Origin: Vibrio lentus
GTDB lineage: Bacteria > Pseudomonadota > Gammaproteobacteria > Enterobacterales > Vibrionaceae
Direction: 5' to 3'
Length of the DNA stretch: 64,000 nt
Assembly: GCF_002875945.1 (NCBI RefSeq)
Contig: NZ_MCZK01000158.1
Coordinates: 88,587 to 152,586 of the forward strand
The position numbers and the translations under genes are program-made. This document shows, one piece after another, positions 1 through 8,799 of the stretch. The stretch's first letter is position 1, and every line of letters starts with the position of its first letter. The notes under the pieces were generated by a model. That model searched no databases, had not been told where the DNA came from, and saw only the letters and a list, made by a program, of their open reading frames with translations.

Positions 1-2103
1 CAAAATAATATCTTATCCGCCATCATTTTAGTGGTGATTGTTATCATCGCTATTCTTGGTGTTCGAACCGCGTTATTGGTCGGAATTTCAATTCCTGGAT
101 CATTCCTTACCGGGCTACTAGTGCTGTCTGTATTCGGTTTAACCGTCAACATTGTAGTGCTGTTCTCTTTGATCATGGCCGTTGGGATGTTGGTCGATGG
201 CGCGATTGTGGTGACCGAGTTTGCCGACAGGCGAATGCAAGAAGGTGAAGGACGTAAAGCCGCTTACCGAGATGCAGCTAAGCGCATGGCATGGCCGATA
301 ACAGCGTCTACTGCGACAACGTTGGCGGCATTTGCTCCGTTACTGTTTTGGCCGGATGTGACGGGCGAATTCATGAAGTTCTTGCCATTAACGTTGATTG
401 CGACCTTAACCGCATCATTAATTATGGCGTTGTTGTTTGTGCCAGTATTAGGCGGTTTGATTGGCAAACCTCAATACGTATCACCCCAAAGCCAAGCGCG
501 AATGGTGGCATTGCACAATGGTGATTTCTCACAGGCGACTGGTTTAACCAAGGCTTACTACCACACACTTTCGATTGCGATTAAACACCCATTTAAGATT
601 CTCTTCAGTGCGATATTACTCGCGGTTGCGGTTGGTTTTACTTATTCAAAAGCGGGTCTAGGTGCTGAGTTCTTCCCAGAAGTTGATCCGCCATTCTTTA
701 ACGTCAAAGTTCGTTCCCATGGTGATCTATCCATCCAAGAGAAAGATGTCATCATGCGCGATATTGAACAGATGATGCTAAATCATGACGAGTTCGATAC
801 CGTTTACACTCGTACTGGTGGTGACGACCAAATTGGTTTGATATCGATCACCCCTGTGGATTGGCAATACCGTCGTAGTGTTAAGGCGATCATTGATGAA
901 TTAAAGGTGCAAACCGATCAATACGCAGGTGTTGAGATTGAATATAAGTTTCCAGATGCAGGACCTCCGGTTGAAAATGACTTAGTGATTGAGCTGTCAG
1001 CCAAAACACCGGATCAGCTCAATCAAGCGGCTAAGATCGTCAGAAGCTGGGCGGATGGAAATCAAGCGCTGACCAATATCAGCGACACTGCAAGCAAAGA
1101 CGGTATCGACTGGAAGGTGGATATTCGCAGAGACGATGCCGCGCGTTTTGCAGCAGATGCGACCTTAGTGGGTAATACCGTTCAATTCGTCACTAACGGA
1201 TTGAAGATTGGTGATTACCTGCCTGATGATTCATCAGAAGAGGTCGACATCTTGGTGCGTTATCCAAATGACAAGAGAGATATCGGGCGCTTTGACCAGT
1301 TGAGAGTGAAAACGCCAGCAGGCTTAGTGCCGATTACCAATTTTGCTCAGATCGTTCCAGACCATAAGCAGGATACGATTAAGCGTCTTGATGGAAAGCG
1401 TGTGGTGAACATCATGGCGGATATGGAAGAGGGCTATAACCTTGCCCTCGAACTGCCAAAGATCGAACAGTCGCTGAGTGAGTTAGGGCTGCCGAGTAGC
1501 GTTGAGTTCCGTATCCGTGGGCAGAATGAAGAACAAGAGAACTCTTCAGCCTTCTTACAAAGTGCATTCATGGTTGCTCTTGCGGTAATGGCATTGATTC
1601 TGATTACTCAGTTCAATAGCTTCTATCAAGCGTTCTTGATTCTTAGTGCGGTGTTGTTTTCAACGGTTGGTGTGTTTGTTGGTTTGCTTATCTTCCAGCG
1701 TCCGTTTGGCATTGTGATGTCCGGTATTGGGGTGATAGCACTGGCTGGTATCGTCGTGAACAACAATATCGTGCTGATCGATACTTATAATCAGTTGATT
1801 AAACGAGGCTTGGATAAGCGAGATGCGATACTAAGAACCGGAGTTCAGCGTTTAAGGCCGGTAATGCTGACTACAGTCACCACCATTTTAGGCTTGATGC
1901 CGATGGTGTTAGAGATGAACATCGACTTGATTAATCAAAAGATAGAGTTCGGCGCGCCGAGTACGCAATGGTGGTCACAGCTTGCGACTGCTATTGCTGG
2001 AGGTTTGGCATTTGCGACGGTACTAACCTTGGTACTGACACCTTGTTTGTTGATGCTAGGGCGAGATAAAAAGCCTGAAGAAAGCCAAAACAATAGTAGT
2101 TAA
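1..2103 (+). CDS. RND-family efflux pump, inner-membrane permease (5' end outside window)
   Basis: Open from base 1 in frame 1, so the true start lies upstream; the 700 residues present are about the last two thirds of a roughly 1,030-residue AcrB-type (PF00873) transporter. The family exports drugs, bile salts or metabolites from inner membrane or periplasm through a periplasmic adaptor and an outer-membrane channel. Visible are the TM2-6 block, the second periplasmic loop and TM8-12. Oddities: the TM4 motif reads GMLVDGAIVV, so the second of the two Asp residues of AcrB (D407/D408) is Gly; TM10 reads GIVVNNNIVLID, with Asn where AcrB has the relay Lys940. This is therefore a divergent RND branch, and substrate and coupling ion cannot be read from the sequence. 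The adaptor gene presumably lies upstream. Confidence 0.9.
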   Translation, partial: QNNILSAIILVVIVIIAILGVRTALLVGISIPGSFLTGLLVLSVFGLTVNIVVLFSLIMAVGMLVDGAIVVTEFADRRMQEGEGRKAAYRDAAKRMAWPITASTATTLAAFAPLLFWPDVTGEFMKFLPLTLIATLTASLIMALLFVPVLGGLIGKPQYVSPQSQARMVALHNGDFSQATGLTKAYYHTLSIAIKHPFKILFSAILLAVAVGFTYSKAGLGAEFFPEVDPPFFNVKVRSHGDLSIQEKDVIMRDIEQMMLNHDEFDTVYTRTGGDDQIGLISITPVDWQYRRSVKAIIDELKVQTDQYAGVEIEYKFPDAGPPVENDLVIELSAKTPDQLNQAAKIVRSWADGNQALTNISDTASKDGIDWKVDIRRDDAARFAADATLVGNTVQFVTNGLKIGDYLPDDSSEEVDILVRYPNDKRDIGRFDQLRVKTPAGLVPITNFAQIVPDHKQDTIKRLDGKRVVNIMADMEEGYNLALELPKIEQSLSELGLPSSVEFRIRGQNEEQENSSAFLQSAFMVALAVMALILITQFNSFYQAFLILSAVLFSTVGVFVGLLIFQRPFGIVMSGIGVIALAGIVVNNNIVLIDTYNQLIKRGLDKRDAILRTGVQRLRPVMLTTVTTILGLMPMVLEMNIDLINQKIEFGAPSTQWWSQLATAIAGGLAFATVLTLVLTPCLLMLGRDKKPEESQNNSS

Positions 2104-2158
2104 AGTCATGGTGATTGAAGCAATCACGCTTAATCACAGCAACGGATTCTACGAAATA

Positions 2159-2190
2159 AAAAAGAGCGCCTTCAATAGGCGCTCTTTTCG
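2159..2190. terminator. Bidirectional terminator
   Basis: GAGCGCC/GGCGCTC hairpin with a 7-nt loop, flanked by an A tract and a T tract, between two convergent genes. It can serve both strands. Confidence 0.8.
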
Positions 2191-2230
2191 TTGGGTTATG
2201 TAGTTCTTAACCTAATTGATCGCTAGTAAC

Positions 2231-3520
2231 CTAATTGGTCGCTAGCAACTGGCCGTATCGCTCAAGGTTATTCAGTCGAATCTCTGAGTTAGCAATGAAG
2301 GTTGCTTTTGCTTTACCGGTTAACGACTTCGATTGCGGCAATTTCACGGTACGCGCATTTTTATGTACGCCATTGACCAAGAATTCATAGTGTAAGTGCG
2401 GGCCAGTAACACGACCTGTACCACCCAAAGTACCAATAGTTTGACCTTGTTTGACGCGTTGACCTGTTTTCACCATACGTCGCTTCATGTGCAGGTACTT
2501 AGTGATGTAGGTGTTGCTGTGTCGAATGAAAACGTAGTTACCATTGAATTGGTTATAACCCGACTTCTGAACAATACCATCACCGGCTGCCCAAATAGGT
2601 GTGCCAACAGGAGCTGCATAGTCAGTACCACGGTGAGCTCGAACCTTGCCTGTCACTGGGTGTTTTCTGCGTGGGTTAAAGTTCGATGTCACACGACGGA
2701 AATCAATTGGCGAGCGTAGGAAGGCTTTCTTCATCGCTCGACCATTCTCATCGAAGTAGTTGCCGCTCTTGTCATCGAGTACCGCGGTAAATGAATCGCC
2801 TTGGTTTTTAAACACAGCAGCCATGATTTTACCGCGACCAATCACTTCGCCTTCAACCACTTTCTCTTGGTACAAGATTTTAAAGCTGTCGTTCTTACGA
2901 ATATCCAAAGCAAAGTCGATATCCCAACCGAAGATACCGGCTAGTTCCATAATTTGGTTTGCGGTTAAACCTGCGCTAACGCCTGCATTCCAGAAGTTAG
3001 AGGTAATGTTGGCTTCAGCGTAATTGTATTGGTAGGCAACTTCTTTCTTGTCGATGCTAGAGGTAAACGAATCGCCAGACTTAGTGATTTTGAAGCTTTC
3101 AAACGCACTAAGTTGTCGTTTTAGCTGAATAAGGTCGTTGTTTTCATCAAAACCAAACTGCAATACATCGCCAGGTCTTAGGTTAGACAGCTGCTTCTTA
3201 ATATCATTATTGGTATTGAGTAGCGTGATCAGCAAGCGGTATGAGAGTCCAATACGTTCGAATAAAACAGAGGTGCTTTCGCCAGAACGAACGGTGTATT
3301 TCTCCCAATTAAGCACTGCCGTCGGCGGTGCGTCACTCGAGCTAACAAGTGCAGATGCATTGATAGTCAGTGGGTAATGTTTCCCCACCACTAAAGCGCC
3401 CGTATCGTCACGTAAACTGCTGACATCGGGGAGTAAGAAGATCGCGACGAAAATTACGGCACTAAAAAATGCGATAAAAGCCCGGTGCAAAATAGGAAGG
3501 CGTGCAAAAATAGACAACAT
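2231..3520 (-). CDS. M23-family murein DD-endopeptidase (MepM/Shy-like)
   Basis: A 429-residue cell-wall hydrolase predicted to cut peptide cross-links in peptidoglycan from the periplasmic side. An N-terminal membrane anchor (about residues 12-30) is followed by an OapA/LysM-like region beginning YTVRSGES, a linker domain, and the C-terminal LytM/M23 domain. The zinc-site motifs are intact: HRGTDYAAP (H296, D300) and HLHYEF (H375, H377), so it should be an active enzyme rather than an EnvC/NlpD-type activator. The length fits MepM and the V. cholerae Shy endopeptidases; I cannot tell which Shy paralogue it matches. It is transcribed divergently from tyrS and converges on the RND gene. Confidence 0.9.
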   Translation of the reverse strand: MLSIFARLPILHRAFIAFFSAVIFVAIFLLPDVSSLRDDTGALVVGKHYPLTINASALVSSSDAPPTAVLNWEKYTVRSGESTSVLFERIGLSYRLLITLLNTNNDIKKQLSNLRPGDVLQFGFDENNDLIQLKRQLSAFESFKITKSGDSFTSSIDKKEVAYQYNYAEANITSNFWNAGVSAGLTANQIMELAGIFGWDIDFALDIRKNDSFKILYQEKVVEGEVIGRGKIMAAVFKNQGDSFTAVLDDKSGNYFDENGRAMKKAFLRSPIDFRRVTSNFNPRRKHPVTGKVRAHRGTDYAAPVGTPIWAAGDGIVQKSGYNQFNGNYVFIRHSNTYITKYLHMKRRMVKTGQRVKQGQTIGTLGGTGRVTGPHLHYEFLVNGVHKNARTVKLPQSKSLTGKAKATFIANSEIRLNNLERYGQLLATN

Positions 3521-3649
3521 GTTCCGGTTCGTTCTGTAAATATTATGAAAATCGACGACGGAATAGTGTAACTGGTTTCAAAATACATCGCTATTCAAGT
3601 AAGATGTCTAATTATTATATTTTTGCCAAATCTGTGGGAGTGAACAAGA

Positions 3650-4837
3650 ATGGCGAGTATTGAAGCTGCACTAGCCGAGATCAAACGTGGCGTAGAAGAA
3701 TTGATTCCAGAAGACGAACTGATTGCTAAATTAAAAGAAGGTCGTCCTTTACGCATTAAGCTGGGTGCCGATCCAACAGCTCCAGATATCCACCTAGGCC
3801 ATACGGTTATCTTTAACAAGCTTCGTGCTTTCCAAGAGCTTGGTCATGAAGTGACATTCCTTATCGGTGATTTCACTGCAATGGTTGGTGACCCATCTGG
3901 TAAGAACTCAACGCGTCCACCGCTAAGCCGTGAAGACGTATTGAAGAATGCTGAAACTTACAAAGAGCAAGTATTCAAGATTCTAGATCCTGCGAAAACG
4001 CAAATTCGTTTCAACTCTGAGTGGTTATCTGAGCTTGGTGCAGAAGGCATGATTCGTCTTGCTTCTAACCAAACTGTTGCTCGTATGCTTGAGCGTGATG
4101 ACTTTAAAAAGCGTTACGCTGGTGGTCAACCGATCGCAATCCACGAATTCATGTACCCACTTCTTCAAGGTCACGACTCTGTTGCACTAGAGAGCGATGT
4201 TGAGCTTGGCGGTACTGACCAGAAGTTTAACCTTCTAATGGGTCGTGAACTGCAAAAAGCAGCAGGTCAAAAACCACAAGCGGTACTAATGATGCCACTA
4301 CTTGTTGGTCTAGACGGCGTTAAGAAGATGTCTAAGTCTGCGCACAACTACATCGGTATCAGCGAAGCACCAAGCGAGATGTTTGGTAAGATTATGTCTA
4401 TCTCTGACGATCTAATGTGGAGCTACTACGAGCTACTGTCTTTCCGTCCACTTGAAGAAGTTGCGGAACTGAAAGCTGGCGTTGATGCAGGTAAGAACCC
4501 GCGTGACGTTAAAGTGCTACTAGCGAAAGAGATCATTGCTCGTTTCCACAGTGAAGCGGATGCAGATGCGGCTGAGCAAGAGTTCGTTAACCGTTTTGCT
4601 AAGAACCAAGTACCAGATGATATGCCTGAATTCGAATTCGAAGCTGGCCTGCCAATTGCGAACGTTCTAAAAGAAGCGGGTCTAGTAAACTCTACTTCTG
4701 ATGCGATGCGTATGATCAAGCAAGGCGCTGCTAAGCTTGAAGGCGAGAAGATTGAAGACAGCAAGTTTGTACCTGAAGCAGGTACTGCAGTTTACCAAGT
4801 AGGTAAGCGTAAGTTTGCTCGTATTACTATTAAGTAA
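3650..4837 (+). CDS. tyrS: Tyrosyl-tRNA synthetase
   Basis: Class I aminoacyl-tRNA synthetase that charges tRNA-Tyr in the cytosol. The 395 residues include the HIGH-type signature as HLGH (residues about 48-51), the KMSKS-type motif as KKMSKS (about 225) and a C-terminal S4-like RNA-binding domain. The sequence resembles the TyrRS variant common in Vibrio and Pseudomonas (TyrZ-like) more than E. coli TyrS. The ATG at 3650 follows a GGGAG sequence. It is monocistronic: a terminator follows directly. Confidence 0.95.
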   Translation: MASIEAALAEIKRGVEELIPEDELIAKLKEGRPLRIKLGADPTAPDIHLGHTVIFNKLRAFQELGHEVTFLIGDFTAMVGDPSGKNSTRPPLSREDVLKNAETYKEQVFKILDPAKTQIRFNSEWLSELGAEGMIRLASNQTVARMLERDDFKKRYAGGQPIAIHEFMYPLLQGHDSVALESDVELGGTDQKFNLLMGRELQKAAGQKPQAVLMMPLLVGLDGVKKMSKSAHNYIGISEAPSEMFGKIMSISDDLMWSYYELLSFRPLEEVAELKAGVDAGKNPRDVKVLLAKEIIARFHSEADADAAEQEFVNRFAKNQVPDDMPEFEFEAGLPIANVLKEAGLVNSTSDAMRMIKQGAAKLEGEKIEDSKFVPEAGTAVYQVGKRKFARITIK

Positions 4838-4859
4838 TAACGCACATCAATAATTGAAC

Positions 4860-4888
4860 AAAAGGCATCCACGGATGTCTTTTTTATT
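4860..4888 (+). terminator. Terminator of tyrS
   Basis: GGCATCC-ACG-GGATGTC-type stem with one G.T pair, preceded by AAA and followed by six T residues, 23 bases after the tyrS stop. Confidence 0.75.
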
Positions 4889-4969
4889 GACACAAAGTTG
4901 ACGAAGTTTTTGAACGTGCATTGCTACACTATGCGCGCTGTCATATTGACAGTAATTCTGGAGATTTTT

Positions 4970-5014
4970 ATGAACAATACCGACCATCCTCCTAGTTTGA
5001 ATGGAGAAGAATAA
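4970..5014 (+). CDS. Possible 14-codon leader peptide upstream of the mgtE-like gene
   Basis: A tiny open frame, MNNTDHPPSLNGEE, with a well-placed GGAG (4960-4963) six bases before its ATG. It sits in the long untranslated region before the Mg2+ transporter gene. It contains a Pro-Pro pair and several acidic residues, the composition that in the enterobacterial mgtA/mgtL leader makes ribosomes unstable at low Mg2+. Translation and function are inference; the RBS and codons are what is seen. Confidence 0.35.
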   Translation: MNNTDHPPSLNGEE

Positions 5015-5118
5015 CCTGTCTCGGTGTTGATCTATTGTCCTGCCGTTCAGGTAGGGTATCTTTGTTTTCCCCCTCATTCTTTTCCACACACTAGATTCTA
5101 ACAAGTAGACACATTAGC

Positions 5119-5229
5119 GCTTTAAGCTCTTTGTGCGCTTAGCTATACGCTCCTGATATACGGGCTATACGCTCTTGGTACACGAGTTAAATGTTCTTGA
5201 TGTATTCGCTATAAGCTATTTGTTTTGAT
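5119..5229 (+). repeat. Degenerate 22-nt tandem repeat (about five units) in the mgtE leader
   Basis: Consecutive units begin at 5119 (23 nt), 5142, 5164, 5186 and 5208, the last four exactly 22 nt long. Units 2 and 3 share the start GCTATACGCTC and a similar second half; units 1, 4 and 5 are more diverged but keep the phase. The array ends 32 bases before the transporter ATG, so it is probably transcribed as leader RNA. No coding frame runs through it. Confidence 0.6.
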
Positions 5230-5261
5230 GGTCGTTACCTTTGCCAATCGGGAGATTCGCC

Positions 5262-6107
5262 ATGACGGTAATGAACAACACTTTTTTATCTATTGAAGCT
5301 CTGTACTCAGAGAAAGACATCCAAGCTGTATCTAATGCCTTTCAACAGTACGGACGTGAGCAACAAATTAACCTTTTGAACCGTATGCCGCTTGAAGATG
5401 CGGTGTTAGTACTCGGGCAATGCTCTCTTAGTACGATTCAGACTTTACTTAGTGAGCTAGAAGAGCAGGGCTTTGAGAAGCGCTCTCGACATCTAGCTCA
5501 CCAACTAGGGCTGATCTATTCAGAGGTTGAACCTCAACAGGGTTACCTTTCAACTGGAGTGCTTAGCCATGTTAGGCAGCGTATCGGTTGGATTATTGCC
5601 TTAGCGCTGCTGGGTATTGTCTCTGGGCTTATCATTGCTCAGTATGAAGACATTCTTAGCCAACTAGTACTTCTGGCGATCTATATGCCAGTAATCGCTG
5701 CTGCGGGTGGCAATACAGGCACACAAGCGGCGACTTTGGTCATTAGGGCCTTAGCTACAGGGGAGTTGAAGAAACGCCAGTGGGCGAACGTTCTTTGGAA
5801 AGAATTTAGAGTTGCTATCTGCTTAGCACTTGCGATTGCCTTGGTGATGATAGGCCGCATATTACTGTTCAGTGATAACCAATCAACGGGTGGTTACGAC
5901 ATTAATATGATTGCTTACGCGATTGCTGTCGCTCTGTTTATTCAAGTGACAATATCAACCGTGCTAGGCGCTGGATTGCCGATTGTTGCTCGGTTATTCA
6001 AATTAGATCCTGCGGTGCTGGTGAGCCCAGTACTGGCTTCGATAGTGGATATTTCAGGGATGTGGATTTATTTTACAGTCGTTAACTCATTCCTCGGTAT
6101 CGCTTAG
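5262..6107 (+). CDS. MgtE-type divalent cation transporter lacking CBS domains
   Basis: A 281-residue inner-membrane protein of the MgtE/SLC41 family (Mg2+ or other divalent cation uptake). Residues 1 to about 95 resemble the MgtE N-terminal helical domain (NRMPLEDAVLVLGQ); the tandem CBS Mg2+-sensing domain of canonical MgtE (about 450 residues) is missing. Five hydrophobic segments follow, with the family signature AAAGGNTGTQAATLVIRALATGE in the pore region. I chose the ATG at 5262 because GGAG lies seven bases upstream; a TTG 21 bases earlier has no such site. Without CBS domains, control may rest on the long leader. It converges on dacB. Confidence 0.85.
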   Translation: MTVMNNTFLSIEALYSEKDIQAVSNAFQQYGREQQINLLNRMPLEDAVLVLGQCSLSTIQTLLSELEEQGFEKRSRHLAHQLGLIYSEVEPQQGYLSTGVLSHVRQRIGWIIALALLGIVSGLIIAQYEDILSQLVLLAIYMPVIAAAGGNTGTQAATLVIRALATGELKKRQWANVLWKEFRVAICLALAIALVMIGRILLFSDNQSTGGYDINMIAYAIAVALFIQVTISTVLGAGLPIVARLFKLDPAVLVSPVLASIVDISGMWIYFTVVNSFLGIA

Positions 6108-6156
6108 CTCCTATTAAAATAGGCACCTATAAAAATAGCTAAAAACACCTTAGAAA

Positions 6157-6200
6157 CAAAAATGGCGCTGAAGATTCAAGATCTTCAGCGCCATTTTTTA
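6157..6200. terminator. Bidirectional terminator between mgtE-like gene and dacB
   Basis: A perfect stem of about 18 bp (ATGGCGCTGAAGAT / ATCTTCAGCGCCAT core) with a short loop and A/T tracts on both sides, between convergent genes. Confidence 0.9.
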
Positions 6201-6233
6201 TTATCTAATTAACAGCCTTTTACAAGTCAATCG

Positions 6234-7667
6234 CTATTGAGGTTTGCTCTGTGTTTGACTGAATTCAACTACATCTGTGTAGAAAGCACGTTCAAACTGG
6301 GTAATAGGTGCTTCGACTGGTCTGTCAGGATCTGGCTTTTCAGGGAAATAATCACGAACAAACTGCACGAAGATCGAATTTGGATTACCTGATTTATCTA
6401 AACCAAACCCTGCCATGTTGTAACTGCCGTATAGAGAGCCGCTTTTAGCAATGATGTTGCCTTGAATCGGTGTTTTTCGCATGCTTTGACGATACTTAAG
6501 CGTTCCATCAGTGCCTGACGTTGGCATCGCATCAATTAGGTTGAGTTGTTGATCGTTTTCCCAGATATAACGAAGCACCTGTGCCATGGTCTGCGAGGTC
6601 ATGCGATTATTCCTCGATAACCCTGAGCCGTCAACCAACTGAGCTTTGCTTAGGTCAATGTTGGCCCTGGTCAGTAATATCTGCTTTATCGCTTCGGTGC
6701 CGTTATTGAAACTACCAGGCTGGACATAAAACGTTGCACCCAGTGTTTTGGTGAGGTTGTCCGCGATTAGGTTGTCAGACTTCTTCAGCATGGTATCGAG
6801 CAGTTCAGGAAGCTTTTCAGAATGGTGGCTCGCGACTAACGTTGCTTTGTTTGCTTTAACTTTTTTACCCACAATCACATCGCCATTAACTTGAATTTTC
6901 AGCTCTTTAAGCAGTGAGGTCACGACTTGGTAGCTATAAAGCTCTGGATTTTGAATCGCGAACTTGAGCGGTAGTGGCTTCTTACGCTCTACTAAGCAAC
7001 CAGAGAGCTTGTAAGCGTTGTCTGGAGTCGTTATGAGCTCTAAGTCGCATTGTGTGGCCTTCTGCCCTGAGCGAGTTACGGTGGCTGCGGTGGTTGTCAC
7101 GTCTATTGGATAATGAGCTGGGATATATACCCGTGTCGAACCGTTATCTTTCGTATAAATAGAGGCTTGTGCGCAGTTGCTGTCTAAGGTCATCGCGCTA
7201 GAAGGCGCGCTGTAACAAACGCCTAGAATGTCCCAAGGCCAACCAACCGCTCGTTGATAGCCCGTATAAGCCGAGTTATCGAGGTATAAGTTGCCCTTGA
7301 TGGTTTTAGATTGCGACTTAGCGTATTGAGATAAAAGGCTTTTTAGGTGTTCTCTTTGTAGCGTTGGGTCACCGCTGAATGAGATCATCACATCTTCATT
7401 AGAACGAGCTATGCCGGTTGTGTAGTGAAAGTTATCTCCTAACTCCAATTTAGCCGCCAAAGCCGTAACCAGTTTTAAAGTGCTGGCTGGTGGGTAAAAG
7501 CCATCAGTGTCGGTATGCATTTCATTTGAATCGCCACTTAGTGATTCCAAAATGATACTTGTGCTGCTGCCGTCGGGCAGTTTATCAAGAGGGGCATATG
7601 CGAAAGCGTTAAGTGAGAAAAGACTAATGAAAAAACTACATAGAGGTAGAGTGGGTAGAAGGCGCAT
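6234..7667 (-). CDS. dacB: D-alanyl-D-alanine carboxypeptidase/endopeptidase PBP4
   Basis: Periplasmic class C penicillin-binding protein (peptidase family S13) that trims D-Ala from, or cuts cross-links in, peptidoglycan. At 477 residues it matches E. coli DacB. A signal peptide (residues 1-23, ending NAFA) is followed by the three active-site motifs: SxxK as STLK (about residue 62), SxN as SDN (in KKSDNLIADN) and KTG as KSGS (in IIAKSGSLYG). A large insert between the first two is typical of the class. It lies downstream of ompU on the same strand but behind a strong terminator, so it probably has its own promoter. Confidence 0.95.
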   Translation of the reverse strand: MRLLPTLPLCSFFISLFSLNAFAYAPLDKLPDGSSTSIILESLSGDSNEMHTDTDGFYPPASTLKLVTALAAKLELGDNFHYTTGIARSNEDVMISFSGDPTLQREHLKSLLSQYAKSQSKTIKGNLYLDNSAYTGYQRAVGWPWDILGVCYSAPSSAMTLDSNCAQASIYTKDNGSTRVYIPAHYPIDVTTTAATVTRSGQKATQCDLELITTPDNAYKLSGCLVERKKPLPLKFAIQNPELYSYQVVTSLLKELKIQVNGDVIVGKKVKANKATLVASHHSEKLPELLDTMLKKSDNLIADNLTKTLGATFYVQPGSFNNGTEAIKQILLTRANIDLSKAQLVDGSGLSRNNRMTSQTMAQVLRYIWENDQQLNLIDAMPTSGTDGTLKYRQSMRKTPIQGNIIAKSGSLYGSYNMAGFGLDKSGNPNSIFVQFVRDYFPEKPDPDRPVEAPITQFERAFYTDVVEFSQTQSKPQ

Positions 7668-7711
7668 AGAAGATTTTCTTGGATGGCTGATGTTTTCAGT
7701 ATACAGATATA

Positions 7712-7741
7712 AAAAACGCCCGCTAGATAGCGGGCGTTTTG
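7712..7741. terminator. Terminator downstream of ompU
   Basis: CGCCCGCTA/TAGCGGGCG stem with a two-base loop and A/T tracts on both sides. On the minus strand it lies 39 bases after the ompU stop and ends its transcript before dacB. Confidence 0.9.
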
Positions 7742-7779
7742 ATTCTCAATTAACTAATTAAACAATTAGATAATCAGAA

Positions 7780-8799
7780 TTAGAAGTCGTAACGTAGACC
7801 TAGAGCTAGCTCGTCTTCAGCGTCAGCAGAGCTTGCTTTGCCGTTAACTAAGTCAGTGCTACCGATCTTGTCGCCTTCAGAGATTAGGTTGAAGTTGTAC
7901 GATACGTAGCCACGGAAGTTAGGCTTGAAGTAGTACGTTGCATCGATTGCGATGTTGTCTGCAGACGTTTCGCTATCAGTTTCAGCGTTGTTGTACGTAG
8001 TTGAGAATACAGTTTGACCTAGAGTGTAAGCCGCTGCTAATTCGTAACCAGTGTAGTCAACAGCTTTGTCTGTGATTGCACCTGTAGTTTGCTTTTCACC
8101 GTCTGTGAATACACCTGCGAAGTACAGGTCAGAGATAGCGTAAGAAGCTGAAAGCATGTACTCGTTAGATTTATCTTGGTCTGCGTAACCAGCACCTAGC
8201 TTAGCACCAGTCTCGCCGATTGCGTAGATAGCAGATAGAGAGTAACCATCTTTACCGTTGTCAGTGAACTCACCGTTAGTTTCTTCACGGTCAGCAAAGC
8301 GGTAGCTTGCTTTCAGGCCTAGGTCTTGGAATTGACCTTTGTAAGAAAGCATGTTGTCTGAACGGTCAGCTACAGCTAGTTTGTCTGCAGCAGAGTTACC
8401 GTGGTATGCCATGATATCTGTGAAGTCAGTGATTACGCCTAGAGCACCTTCGTTCTTACCGTAAGTTACTTCACCGAATGTACCGCCTAGACCAGCGTAC
8501 GTGTAACGGTTAGTGATATCACCATCGTTGTTATCAGTAGCGCCGCCGTTTTCAGCCGTTGTGAATTCGCCTTCGTAGAAACCAACACCGTATAGGCCGT
8601 CTTGGATTTCAACTTTACCTAGGAAGTTAAGACGGATACGTGTTTTGTCTTCAGCTTTGCCATCTTTTAAAGATAGACGAGCTTCAGCACGGCCGCCCAT
8701 TTCAACAGAGTTACCGTCTTGGTTGTATAGTTCTGCCGCGTTAGCGCCAGTAGCAAGAGCTGCAGCAGATACAGCAAGCGCGATCATAGTCTTGTTCAT
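7780..8799 (-). CDS. ompU: Outer-membrane porin, OmpU type
   Basis: General trimeric porin of the Gram-negative porin family, 339 residues. A clear signal peptide (residues 1-21, ending GANA) is followed by alternating amphipathic beta strands rich in Gly, Tyr and Asp, and a C-terminal LALGLRYDF whose terminal Phe is the barrel-assembly signal. The position between dacB and greA is that of ompU in Vibrio, where the porin gives bile and antimicrobial-peptide resistance and is activated by ToxR. An AGGAA sequence precedes the ATG. Codon use is strongly biased, as expected for an abundant protein. Confidence 0.92.
   Translation of the reverse strand: MNKTMIALAVSAAALATGANAAELYNQDGNSVEMGGRAEARLSLKDGKAEDKTRIRLNFLGKVEIQDGLYGVGFYEGEFTTAENGGATDNNDGDITNRYTYAGLGGTFGEVTYGKNEGALGVITDFTDIMAYHGNSAADKLAVADRSDNMLSYKGQFQDLGLKASYRFADREETNGEFTDNGKDGYSLSAIYAIGETGAKLGAGYADQDKSNEYMLSASYAISDLYFAGVFTDGEKQTTGAITDKAVDYTGYELAAAYTLGQTVFSTTYNNAETDSETSADNIAIDATYYFKPNFRGYVSYNFNLISEGDKIGSTDLVNGKASSADAEDELALGLRYDF

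Noticed and set aside
4847..5104. An 85-codon minus-strand frame in the mgtE leader
   Set aside because: It runs through the tyrS terminator, has no RBS and no recognisable similarity; it opposes the likely leader transcript.
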